A DNA stretch of 64,000 nucleotides from Caulobacter rhizosphaerae (GTDB lineage Bacteria; Pseudomonadota; Alphaproteobacteria; Caulobacterales; Caulobacteraceae): assembly GCF_010977555.1 (NCBI RefSeq), contig NZ_CP048815.1, positions 3,836,501-3,900,500 on the forward strand, given 5' to 3'. The notes below the pieces were generated by a model. That model did not search any database and was not told the DNA's origin. It worked only from the letters and a program-made list of their open reading frames with translations. Below are positions 26,501 through 33,876 of the stretch, piece after piece (position 1 is the first letter of the stretch; every line of letters starts with the position of its first letter). The position numbers were made by a program, and so were the translations under genes.

Positions 26501-27388
26501 ATGCTCAAGACCCTGGCCTTCACCCTGGCGCTCGCCGTCGCCGCCCCCGCTCTTGCCACACCCGCCCAGGCCGCCCCGAACCCGCCCTTGGCGCTCGCCG
26601 ACGTCCCCAAGGCCGCCGGTCCGGCCGTCGCGCTGTTCAACGGCAGGGACCTGAAGGACTGGGACGCCTGGCTGGGCTATGCCGACCCGGCCCTGACCTA
26701 CAAGCGCCCGCCCGTCGCGCCGATCGGCGCCGGTCCCCGGAGCGCCGAGATCTTCAAGGCGGTGGTCGAGGACGGCCGCCCCGCCGTCTATGTCAACGGC
26801 AAGATCTGGGGCAGCCTGGTCCACAAGGGCGACTTCCGCGACTACCACCTGCGGCTCCAGTACAAATGGGGCAAGGGCCGCTGGGCGCCGCGCGAGGCCC
26901 AGGCGCCCAATAACGGCCTGCTCTATCACTCGCACGGCGCGCCCGGGGCGGTCTGGGGGACCTGGAGCCAGGCGGTGGAGTTCGAGATCATGACCGGCTC
27001 GATCGGCATGATCGTGCCTGTGGGCGAGGCGATCAGCGCCACCGCCACCGCCGTCGACGACCCCGCCCTGATCGCTCCCAAGCTGCGGTTCTCGCCCGCC
27101 GGCCGCGCCGTCACGACCAAGGGCGGCACGGCCGACTGGAACATCGAGGCCTACAGCGACGCCGAGAAGCCGGCCGGCGAATGGAACAGCCTGGACCTCT
27201 ACGTGCTGGGCGACCGGGCCGTCCACGTGGTCAACGGCGTGCCGGTGATGGAGGTCCGGGACCTCCAGGCCGACGGCGCCCCCCTCACCCACGGCGCGAT
27301 CCAGCTGCAGTCGGAGGGGGCCGAGACCTTCTTCCGCGATATCGTCCTGGAGCCGATCACCAGCCTGCCGAAAATCGTCGCCCCGTAA
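26501..27388 (+). CDS. Secreted DUF1080 protein (3-keto-disaccharide hydrolase-like)
   Basis: A 295-aa secreted protein with a signal peptide ending AQAA (about residue 27) and a concanavalin-like jelly-roll domain. ALFNGRDLKDWDAW is the opening of DUF1080 domains, YHLRLQYKW, NNGLLYH and EFEIMTG follow in family order, and WNSLDLYVLGDRAVHVVNGVPVMEV is the second half. Some members hydrolyse 3-keto sugars or bind glycans. A strong GGGAGGA ribosome site precedes the ATG at 26501. Periplasmic or surface location. Confidence 0.88.
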   Translation: MLKTLAFTLALAVAAPALATPAQAAPNPPLALADVPKAAGPAVALFNGRDLKDWDAWLGYADPALTYKRPPVAPIGAGPRSAEIFKAVVEDGRPAVYVNGKIWGSLVHKGDFRDYHLRLQYKWGKGRWAPREAQAPNNGLLYHSHGAPGAVWGTWSQAVEFEIMTGSIGMIVPVGEAISATATAVDDPALIAPKLRFSPAGRAVTTKGGTADWNIEAYSDAEKPAGEWNSLDLYVLGDRAVHVVNGVPVMEVRDLQADGAPLTHGAIQLQSEGAETFFRDIVLEPITSLPKIVAP

Positions 27389-27430
27389 GCCTCAACTTGA
27401 CCGCGAGCCTAACCGCGGCAAGCTCGCGCC

Positions 27431-27928
27431 ATGCCCCGCCCATCGCACCGTCTCGCCGCCGCCGTCCTGCTGACAGGCCTGCTCGCCGCCTCCGCGATCC
27501 GGGCGGAGGAGAAGGCGTATCCTGGCGCGCGGGCGGAAAACACCCGCCAGGTCGGTCCGTTTTCGGTGTGGTGCGCGCGGGACGGCACGCTGTCGGGACT
27601 AGATCACGAGGAATGCCGGATCTGGATCGAACAGGGCGCCAACGGGATCAGCGCCTGGCGCACCCATGACCACATGCACGTCTACGTTCACGGCGCCTGG
27701 TGCCGGAAGACCCCTCCCCTGACGCCCTCGCCCGCCACCTCGCTGGAGCGCCGCAAGCTGGCCGCCAAGACCGCCGTGACCCGTCTCCAGCGCGCCTTCG
27801 ACGCGGCGGCCGACGCGTGCGGCGCCCCGCGACGCACCTTCCGCCAGGCCGACCTTCGCGCCTTGCTGCGCTTCACCTCGGGCCTCACGAACGAGGATTT
27901 CGGGGCCGAGCCGAACAGCCCGTCCTAG
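27431..27928 (+). CDS. Secreted protein of unknown function (165 aa)
   Basis: A 165-aa protein with a signal peptide (HRLAAAVLLTGLLAASAIRA, cleavage about residue 25). Four cysteines in the mature part (WCARD, EECRIW, AWCRK, DACGA) probably form two disulfides in the periplasm. A basic helical region (ERRKLAAKTAVTRLQRAFDAAADAC) follows. Family not recognised. It starts 42 bases after the DUF1080 gene and could be cotranscribed with it. Confidence 0.7.
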   Translation: MPRPSHRLAAAVLLTGLLAASAIRAEEKAYPGARAENTRQVGPFSVWCARDGTLSGLDHEECRIWIEQGANGISAWRTHDHMHVYVHGAWCRKTPPLTPSPATSLERRKLAAKTAVTRLQRAFDAAADACGAPRRTFRQADLRALLRFTSGLTNEDFGAEPNSPS

Positions 27929-27949
27929 TCCGCCGGCCGTCCAGCCCGG

Positions 27950-28318
27950 TCACCCGAACACCGCCGCCTTGAAGACCATGTTGGCGATCGCCGCGAAGCC
28001 CAGCAGCAGCAGGCCCAGCGAGACCATGAAGGTGATCGAGACGGGGAACCGGCTGTCGGCGTGAACCAGTCCCTGGCGCTTCATGCCGGCCCGGGTACGG
28101 CGCAGCTCCAGCATGAACAGCACGTGGTGGATCATGCCGACGACCAGCATGACGATCCCCAGCAGCACCAGGATGATGCCGAAATTACGCGGCGCGTTGG
28201 GGTTGGCGATCGTGCCGGCGTCATGCAGCTTCTGGAACGTCTGATAGACCGTGAAGCCAAACCCGATCAGCGACAGCGAGGTGCAAATCACCGACATCAA
28301 CGTTCGGTCGTCGCTCAT
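27950..28318 (-). CDS. DUF202/YidH-family membrane protein, apparently split
   Basis: A 122-aa protein with three membrane segments (about 10-28, 46-69 and 93-116) and the DUF202 core DRTLMSVICTSLSLIGFGFTVYQ. Family members normally read ..WIRTSLSLIGFG at this point; the conserved Arg is Cys here (TGC instead of CGC). The usual N-terminal lead-in with repeated RTxLS motifs is missing from this frame but is present just upstream in another frame, joined by an ATGA overlap. The gene may therefore be a decayed or frameshifted single gene, or a two-cistron arrangement. Confidence 0.75.
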   Translation of the reverse strand: MSDDRTLMSVICTSLSLIGFGFTVYQTFQKLHDAGTIANPNAPRNFGIILVLLGIVMLVVGMIHHVLFMLELRRTRAGMKRQGLVHADSRFPVSITFMVSLGLLLLGFAAIANMVFKAAVFG

Positions 28319-28455
28319 TCGCTGCGCTGCATCGACATCTCGGTGCGGTGGGTCGAGAGATCGGTCCGGTAGGTCGACAGGTCGGTCCGGTGCTCCGACA
28401 GAGAGGTCCGGAACGTCGAGAGCTTGGTGCGGTGGGTCCACCTGTGACGGAGCAT
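28315..28455 (-). CDS. Heptad-repeat leader ORF of the DUF202 gene
   Basis: A 46-codon frame encodes five tandem copies of a 7-residue unit close to THRTDLS (THRTKLS, TFRTSLS, EHRTDLS, TYRTDLS, THRTEMS), then MQRSE and a TGA that overlaps the DUF202 ATG. The DNA itself repeats with a 21-base period. Heptad spacing suggests a coiled coil. This is what DUF202 proteins often carry ahead of their first membrane segment, so I read it as the detached N-terminus. No clear ribosome site precedes its ATG at 28455. Confidence 0.5.
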   Translation of the reverse strand: MLRHRWTHRTKLSTFRTSLSEHRTDLSTYRTDLSTHRTEMSMQRSE

Positions 28456-28690
28456 CGCACCTCTCGTCGGTCGCCGATATTGTTCTCGGCTCATTTCGCT
28501 ATTGCGTGAACGAACCCGAACGCGACGTTGCCGGGCGCGCCATGTTTCCGCAAATCGTGAACCTGATGTGGTCGCACCGAGCTCGAGGGCGAAACACTGT
28601 CCTTGAAAGAGGGCTTATCCTCCGCCCATCAACGGTGCGCGCGCAGCAGCATCAGCAAGAGTATGATCAGCTGAAGGAGAGACTTCGGGG
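28456..28690. other. Gap between split DUF202 gene and integrase
   Basis: This 235-base stretch has a slightly lower GC content than its surroundings and no gene I can support. It was searched by eye for a copy of the tRNA 3' end (CCTGGAGGGACTCGAAC) that would mark the far side of an integrated element; none was found. Confidence 0.4.
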
Positions 28691-30382
28691 CTATCTCCCC
28701 GATCCAGCCGCGTGAGGAAGCCTGAATGCCCCAAACTTCACCTTGACCAACTCCCGGTAAAGCACCGGCACCATGCCGCGCTTCCCGTACTTGGCCGACT
28801 GCCCCCGCGCCGCCCATCCACCTAGGGCGTCTGAGGTCTCGCTGTCGATCCCGGCTAGACGGCAGGCGTCCTTGAACCCATGCCGGAAGCTGTGGAACAC
28901 GAGCGACGGCGCAGTCAGTCCGACGTTGTCGAGGTGGCGCGCGAACCACTTGGACAGGTCGTGTGAATACCCCCCGTCCGGCCCCTCCTTCAGGTCGGGG
29001 AACAGTCGGTCGCGCCCCGTCCTACGTGCTGCCGCGACGAAGTCCGCGAAGCCTGCCGCGATAATCTCGGGGTGCAGCGGGATCAGCCGCGCGCTGGCGG
29101 CGGTCTTAAGACGCTTGTCTGTGACCCGGACACCGTCCTCGTCGAACACGGACAGGTCAATGCACACACGTCCGTCTACGTCCACGATGTCGGCCACGCG
29201 CAACTGACACAGCTCGTTCGCGCGTGCCCCTGAGTAGGCCGCCAACGCAGGGACCCAGAACCGCCAGGGCTTCTTGACCCTCTCGGCGACCAGCGGCGTG
29301 AACAGCTTCAGCAATTCCTCAGGCGTGAAACCCCGGCGCTGCACGCTGGGACGCCCCTTCTCGGCCAAGCCCTTCGCCGGGTTCTTGACGAGCCACCCAT
29401 CGTCCTCGTCCAGAGCCCACTGGAACACAGCGGACAGGTTGTGCAGGTAGGTCACGACGGTGTTCGGGGCCAGCTTTGCAGCACCATCCCGCTCGCCCGC
29501 CGCGATTGCCTCCGTGATCCCCAGGCCTGGGTACTTCTTCCCCATATGCGCCGGGATACGCTGGAGCAGGTCTTTGACGTCCCGGCAGTCCTGCTTCGTG
29601 ATCGTTGCCACCACCCGGTCCCGCCCGATGGCGGCTTCAAGCGCCTTAAAGATGTGGTCGTACTTCCGGGAGGTGGACTCTTCGTCTCTCCGAGCTATGC
29701 GGTTTTTGCGGTAGGCGTCGATCAAGTCGCCCAGGGTCCTGCCATGTACGACGGACGGGGCGGCAGCTCGCAGGTGCACCGGCGGCGCAACCACCTCCAC
29801 GACCTTGCCTGCCTGCCGCTGCTTTAGCGCCTCGATCCACTCGACCTCGGCGGCAAGCAGCGCGCCCGCCATCATGCGGATGCTCGGGTCGTCCTCGGGG
29901 TACCAACGACCGGCCCGACACAGGACGTCGTGGGCCTGCTGCGCCTTTGGCCGCCAATCCCCGTTAGCCAGGGCCTCACGCGCCTCGCTCTCGAAGGCCT
30001 CAATGACGACCTCGGCGTTCTCGTTAGCCTTCCGTCCCCATGACAGGCGCGCCTCCGCATCCTCGGTCAACCACCGGGCCAGCTCCTGCTTTGCCAGGGC
30101 CTGGGCCTCAGCATGCTTCAGCGCGGGCGCGACGATCCCCCGGAGACGCTTCGACGCCGCCTCGATCTCATGATCCGTCTGCGCCGCACGGGCGCGGGCC
30201 AACTTGGCGGCCTCGCGCGGGTCCTTCGTGCCCAGCGAGTCGAACCAGAAGGATTTCTTCAGGACGGGAACGAGGTCGCCCGGCACCCGTCGGCGGAACC
30301 AATAAACGGCTCCGCGCCGCGTCAGATAGGACTGCTTTGCCACCTGCTTATCGACCCCGTGTGATACAGTCGTGTGTGTCAC
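28691..30382 (-). CDS. Tyrosine recombinase/integrase
   Basis: A 563-aa phage-type integrase. The N-terminal SYLTRRGAVYWFRRRVPGDL is the DUF6538-type arm/core-binding lead, a SAM-like core-binding region covers about 220-340, and the catalytic domain holds Arg in AYSGARANELCQL, the HSFRH box, and the likely Tyr in AKYGKRG near the C-terminus. It should cut and rejoin DNA at an attachment site, probably the adjacent tRNA gene 63 bases upstream of its start. GTG at 30382 is the longest start; GTG at 30343 (VAKQSYLTRRG) fits family N-termini better. Lower GC and mixed codon use indicate horizontal origin. No cargo remains. Confidence 0.9.
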   Translation of the reverse strand: MTHTTVSHGVDKQVAKQSYLTRRGAVYWFRRRVPGDLVPVLKKSFWFDSLGTKDPREAAKLARARAAQTDHEIEAASKRLRGIVAPALKHAEAQALAKQELARWLTEDAEARLSWGRKANENAEVVIEAFESEAREALANGDWRPKAQQAHDVLCRAGRWYPEDDPSIRMMAGALLAAEVEWIEALKQRQAGKVVEVVAPPVHLRAAAPSVVHGRTLGDLIDAYRKNRIARRDEESTSRKYDHIFKALEAAIGRDRVVATITKQDCRDVKDLLQRIPAHMGKKYPGLGITEAIAAGERDGAAKLAPNTVVTYLHNLSAVFQWALDEDDGWLVKNPAKGLAEKGRPSVQRRGFTPEELLKLFTPLVAERVKKPWRFWVPALAAYSGARANELCQLRVADIVDVDGRVCIDLSVFDEDGVRVTDKRLKTAASARLIPLHPEIIAAGFADFVAAARRTGRDRLFPDLKEGPDGGYSHDLSKWFARHLDNVGLTAPSLVFHSFRHGFKDACRLAGIDSETSDALGGWAARGQSAKYGKRGMVPVLYRELVKVKFGAFRLPHAAGSGR

Positions 30383-30444
30383 AGGCGATCTCTAAGCCCT
30401 TGAAATCCTAATTCTTCAGCGCCTTCAATGCCTCGCCGAAGGTG

Positions 30445-30520
30445 TGGTAGGCCTGGAGGGACTCGAACCCCCAACCAGACCGTTATGAGCGGTCGGCTCT
30501 AACCATTGAGCTACAGGCCC
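30445..30520 (-). tRNA. tRNA with CAT anticodon, probably tRNA-Ile2
   Basis: A 76-base cloverleaf including an encoded CCA. Acceptor GGGCCTG pairs with CAGGCCT, D arm TAGCTCAATGGTTAGAGC, anticodon stem GACCG/CGGTC with loop CTCATAA, T arm GGGGGTTCGAGTCCCTC. The CAT anticodon fits Met or lysidine-modified Ile2. It lacks initiator features (unpaired first base, three GC pairs in the anticodon stem), and the CTCATAA loop resembles Ile2. It is the likely integration site of the adjacent integrase. Confidence 0.85.
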
Positions 30521-30719
30521 CCAAAGACTCGAAAGGGGCGCGCGGCCCTTTCGGGAGGACGGGTCGATTAGCATGGGCTGCACGCGGCTTAAAGGTCCGG
30601 TTCAGGTTGAGCCTGTCAGGAATGCCACCGTCCGTCGTCGGCCGCGCTTGTCGGGGCCGACGGACGGGACGATCAAGGTCGCGGCGCCTGTCCCCCAAGC
30701 CGCATGGAGAACGACCATC

Positions 30720-31475
30720 ATGACCGCCCTGACTGCCGCCCGCCCCTCGATTCCCATGGCGGCTTCCTTCGCCCTGGCGGCCGCCCTGCTGGCGACCGCG
30801 GCCGCCCTGCCCGCCAAGGCCCAGACGGCCGACGCGGCCTTCCGCGCCACGACGCTGAACCTCTCGGCCTTCGGCGAGAGCAAGGTCACGCCCGACCTGG
30901 CGACCATCACCCTGGGCGTCCAGACCGACGGCCCGACCGCCGCCCAGGCCCTGTCGGCCAACGCCGCCCAGATGACCAAGGTCGTCGCGGCCCTGAAGAA
31001 GGCCGGGATCGCCGAGCGCGACATCCAGACCTCGACGCTCAACGTCAATCCGCAATACGTCTATGTCGAGAACAAGCCGCCCCGGCTGAACGGCTACCAG
31101 GCCAGCAACCAGGTGACCATCCAGGTGCGCGACCTGAGCAAGCTGGGCCAGACCGTCGACGCCACGGTCAACGCCGGGGCCACCAATGTGGGCGGGATCA
31201 GCTTCGGCCTGCAGGACCCCAAGGCGGCCGAGGACGCGGCGCGGCTCGACGCCGTCAAGACGCTGCAGGCCAAGGCCGACCTCTATGCCCGCGCCACCGG
31301 CTACAAGATCGTCCGCCTGGTCAGCCTGGGCGAAGGCGGCGGCTACACGCCCGCCCCGCCGATGCCGATGTACGCCATGGCCAAGCGCGAGATGGCCGAC
31401 AGCAGCAGCCCGGTCTCGGCCGGCGAACTGAAGGTGCGGGTCGACGTCTCGGCGACCTATGAGCTGGTGAAGTAG
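30720..31475 (+). CDS. SIMPL-domain (DUF541) periplasmic protein
   Basis: A 251-aa secreted protein with a signal peptide ending PAKAQ (about residue 35) and one SIMPL domain. LSAFGESKVTPDLATITLGV opens it, GIAERDIQTSTLNVNPQY and GYQASNQVTIQVRDLSKLG follow in family order, and the last 20 residues (ELKVRVDVSATYEL) close the sheet. Bacterial members (BP26, YggE) form channel-like oligomers and lower oxidative stress. ATG at 30720 with GGAGA upstream. Ends before a perfect palindrome that probably terminates it. Confidence 0.92.
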   Translation: MTALTAARPSIPMAASFALAAALLATAAALPAKAQTADAAFRATTLNLSAFGESKVTPDLATITLGVQTDGPTAAQALSANAAQMTKVVAALKKAGIAERDIQTSTLNVNPQYVYVENKPPRLNGYQASNQVTIQVRDLSKLGQTVDATVNAGATNVGGISFGLQDPKAAEDAARLDAVKTLQAKADLYARATGYKIVRLVSLGEGGGYTPAPPMPMYAMAKREMADSSSPVSAGELKVRVDVSATYELVK

Positions 31476-31482
31476 CTGGGCC

Positions 31483-31508
31483 GGGGACAGGCCCATGGGC
31501 CTGTCCCC
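31483..31508. terminator. Perfect palindrome between convergent genes
   Basis: GGGGACAGGCCCA and its exact complement form a 26-bp perfect palindrome, 7 bases after the SIMPL stop and 7 bases before the stop of the convergent lipoprotein gene. It has no T-tract on either side, so it would work as a bidirectional stem-loop rather than a classical intrinsic terminator. Confidence 0.6.
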
Positions 31509-31514
31509 GATCGT

Positions 31515-31985
31515 TCAGAGCCCCGCCTTGGCGAACGCCTCTTCGACCCGCTCCTGGACCTCGCGGCCCGGCAGGGCGCGCTCGCCCTCCATCACCGCGA
31601 CATAGGACAGGCCCAGGTCCGGCTTGCCCGCGCCGACCGGCACGGGTCCCATGGCCCAGCCGACGGTGTTGGCGCCAGGGCCGGACGGACAGCTGGCGAA
31701 GCGGGCCGGCTTGCCGACCGCGCCTTCCAGCACGCTCTGAGCCGTGGTGGTCGTCCCGCCGCAGGTGGGCAGGTTGCGGGCGCAGGTGATGTAGCCGCCG
31801 CCGGTCCAGACCACCTTGCCGGTCTTGTTCGCCAGCAGCACGCAGGTGTTGGGCCCGCCGATGGCGCGGCCGACGGACTCCGACAGCTGCTGCTCGTCGA
31901 CGCCCTTGGGCAGCTTGGGCGAGCAGGCGGCCAAGGCGGCCAGGACCAGCCCGGCCACGATCAGCCGAACGGCGGAAGCCCGCAC
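31515..31985 (-). CDS. Lipoprotein of unknown function downstream of panD
   Basis: A 156-aa protein read from a GTG two bases after the panD stop. The N-terminus has a lipobox (VLAALAAC, Cys at about 21). The mature domain contains five more cysteines, for example CVLLANKTGKVVWTGGGYITCARNLPTCGG, likely disulfide-bonded. No family recognised. The close spacing indicates translational coupling to panD, although no functional link is apparent. Confidence 0.75.
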   Translation of the reverse strand: MRASAVRLIVAGLVLAALAACSPKLPKGVDEQQLSESVGRAIGGPNTCVLLANKTGKVVWTGGGYITCARNLPTCGGTTTTAQSVLEGAVGKPARFASCPSGPGANTVGWAMGPVPVGAGKPDLGLSYVAVMEGERALPGREVQERVEEAFAKAGL

Positions 31986-31987
31986 GC

Positions 31988-32344
31988 TCAGGCGGCCTTC
32001 TTGATGCGGTTGCCGTCTTCCAGCAGCACGACGGTCGGGGCGTAGTTGCGCGCCTCCTCGGCCGGCATCTGGCAGTAGGTGACGACGATGACGGTGTCGT
32101 TCTTCTGCACCAGCCGGGCGGCCGCGCCGTTCACGCCGATCACCTTGGAGCCGCGCGGCGCGGCGATGGCGTAGGTGGTGAACCGGGCGCCGGTGGTGAT
32201 GTTCAGCACGTCGACCTGCTCGTTGGGCAGGATGTTGGCGGCCTCGAGCAGGTCGGTGTCGATGGCGATCGAGCCCTCGTAGTCGAGGTCGGCCTGAGTG
32301 ACGGTGGCGCGGTGAAGCTTGGCCTTCATCATCGTCAGCAGCAT
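31988..32344 (-). CDS. panD: Aspartate 1-decarboxylase
   Basis: A 118-aa pyruvoyl enzyme precursor. DYEGSIAID holds the Gly24-Ser25 self-cleavage site that makes the pyruvoyl cofactor; Lys9 ([11 protein letters not shown]) and the [12 protein letters not shown] segment match the family. It makes beta-alanine for pantothenate and CoA. Length equals the usual 115-130 residues. Ribosome site AAGGGGAT precedes the ATG at 32344. No panB or panC lies nearby. Confidence 0.96.
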   Translation of the reverse strand: MLLTMMKAKLHRATVTQADLDYEGSIAIDTDLLEAANILPNEQVDVLNITTGARFTTYAIAAPRGSKVIGVNGAAARLVQKNDTVIVVTYCQMPAEEARNYAPTVVLLEDGNRIKKAA

Positions 32345-32414
32345 GGCGATATCCCCTTATCTTCTTGAACCATCGCGGGATTTCCCGGGTCGCCACACAC
32401 AGACCCGCAGTCAA

Positions 32415-32434
32415 TCCTGGCCATATAGCCAGGA
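32415..32434. promoter_or_regulatory. Inverted repeat upstream of panD
   Basis: TCCTGGC and GCCAGGA flank a six-base CATATA centre about 70-90 bp before the panD start. The symmetry and AT-rich centre suit a protein site or promoter element. The rest of the 205-base gap to the methyltransferase gene holds a run of ten G at 32518-32527 and no gene. Confidence 0.3.
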
Positions 32435-32549
32435 AGCGGACGGCGTTCAATCGCGGTGCGACAAAGCGGCCGCTCCCGACACGCTTATCGCGGACGCGAA
32501 CCCAGGGAACGTGCGGAGGGGGGGGGGACGCCCCTCCACGACGCCTGGG

Positions 32550-33650
32550 TCAGGGGCGGACCTCGAACACCAGGTTGAACGGGGTCTGGGCCACGCGGCG
32601 GAAGCGGGTGAAGCCGGCCTCCTGGCAGACCCCACGCAAGCGCGCCTCGCCCGCCTGGGCGCCCAGGCCCAGGCCCACCTCCTGGCTCAGCGAGGCCGGC
32701 GTGCACAGCATGGTCGAGGCGGCGTAGAACATCCGGCCGACCGGATTGAGGTTGTCGGTCAGGTCGTCGTTGGCGAACGGCTCGACCAGCATCCACGTGC
32801 CGTCGGGGTTGAGGCAGGCGCGGATGTGGGCCGCCGCGCCCACCGGATCGCCCATGTCGTGCAGCGCGTCGAAGATGCAGATCAGGTCGTAGTGATCACC
32901 GGGGAAGGTCTTGGCCATGGCGGTCTGGAACACGGCGCGGCTCCCCAGCCCCGCGGCTTCCGCGGTCTCGCGGGCCCGCTCGACGGAGGCGGCGTGATAG
33001 TCGAAGCCGAAGAACCGGGAATTGGGGAAGGCCTGGGCCATCAGGAGGGTCGACGCGCCATGGCCGCAGCCCACGTCGGCGACCACCGCGCCCTGCCTCA
33101 GCTTGGCCTCGACGCCGTCCAGCGCCGGTATCCAGCTGGAGAGCAGGTTGGCGTTGTAGCCCGGCCGGAAGAACCGTTCGGTCCCGCGGAACAGGCAGGC
33201 GTTGTGCTCGTGCCATCCAACGCCGTCGCCGGACCTGAAGGCGTCGGCGATCTTCGGTTCGTCGCGGAACATGGCGGCGATCACGTCGAAGCCGCCGGCC
33301 AGGAACACCGGCCCGCCCTCGTCGGCGAACACCAGGGTCTGCATCGGATCCAGGAAGAACCGGTGTTCGTCCTCGTCATAGGTCACGTAGCCGGCGGCGG
33401 CCTGGCCGGCCAGCCATTCGCGCACGTACCGCTCGGTCGTCCCGGTGCGGGCCGCCAGTTGCGTCGAGGTGGCCGGACCGCCGTCCGCCAGGGCGCGATA
33501 GAGCCCCAGATGGTCGCCCAGGAGCACCAGGGCGGCCGACATCGCCGCCCCCATGTCGCCGATCATCTTGCCCATGAAATCGTCGAGCGCGCCCGGAAGG
33601 GGCTGCGGAAGCGGCCCTGCGGGGTCGGTGGGTGGGGATTGTCCAAGCAT
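32550..33650 (-). CDS. Class I SAM-dependent methyltransferase with winged-helix N-terminus
   Basis: A 366-aa protein. Residues 25-100 form a winged helix (TQLAARTGTTERYVREWLAGQAAAGYVTYD) as in Rv2258c-like methyltransferases. The Rossmann domain starts at VVADVGCGHG (189-198), with DYHAASVERAR after strand 2 and DALHDM as motif IV. Substrate unknown; relatives modify small molecules. ATG at 33650. It stands alone, with no adjacent biosynthetic genes. Confidence 0.85.
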   Translation of the reverse strand: MLGQSPPTDPAGPLPQPLPGALDDFMGKMIGDMGAAMSAALVLLGDHLGLYRALADGGPATSTQLAARTGTTERYVREWLAGQAAAGYVTYDEDEHRFFLDPMQTLVFADEGGPVFLAGGFDVIAAMFRDEPKIADAFRSGDGVGWHEHNACLFRGTERFFRPGYNANLLSSWIPALDGVEAKLRQGAVVADVGCGHGASTLLMAQAFPNSRFFGFDYHAASVERARETAEAAGLGSRAVFQTAMAKTFPGDHYDLICIFDALHDMGDPVGAAAHIRACLNPDGTWMLVEPFANDDLTDNLNPVGRMFYAASTMLCTPASLSQEVGLGLGAQAGEARLRGVCQEAGFTRFRRVAQTPFNLVFEVRP

Positions 33651-33876
33651 GATGACCTCCGATCATCGGCGCATAGCGCGGCCGGGCCGTGGTCACACCT
33701 GTTCGGCCCTGAGACGCGAAAGGACCCCGATCCTACGCCTGGCGACCGGAACGCCCAAGGTTAATCACACCATGGACGAGCCCCTGAGGCGCCTTTCGTG
33801 TCGTTGCCCCGCAGCCCTGGATAGGCGCCGGCCGGGGATCGCCGGAAAGTGGCGACCAGGCCTTCCCGAAGAGGCC

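Noticed and set aside
28456..30444. Possible attachment-site duplication flanking the integrase
   Set aside because: No copy of the tRNA 3' end was found on the far side, so no attL/attR pair is reported.
30445..30520. CAT-anticodon tRNA considered as initiator tRNA-fMet
   Set aside because: The first acceptor pair is not the C-A mismatch of initiators and the anticodon stem lacks the three consecutive G-C pairs.
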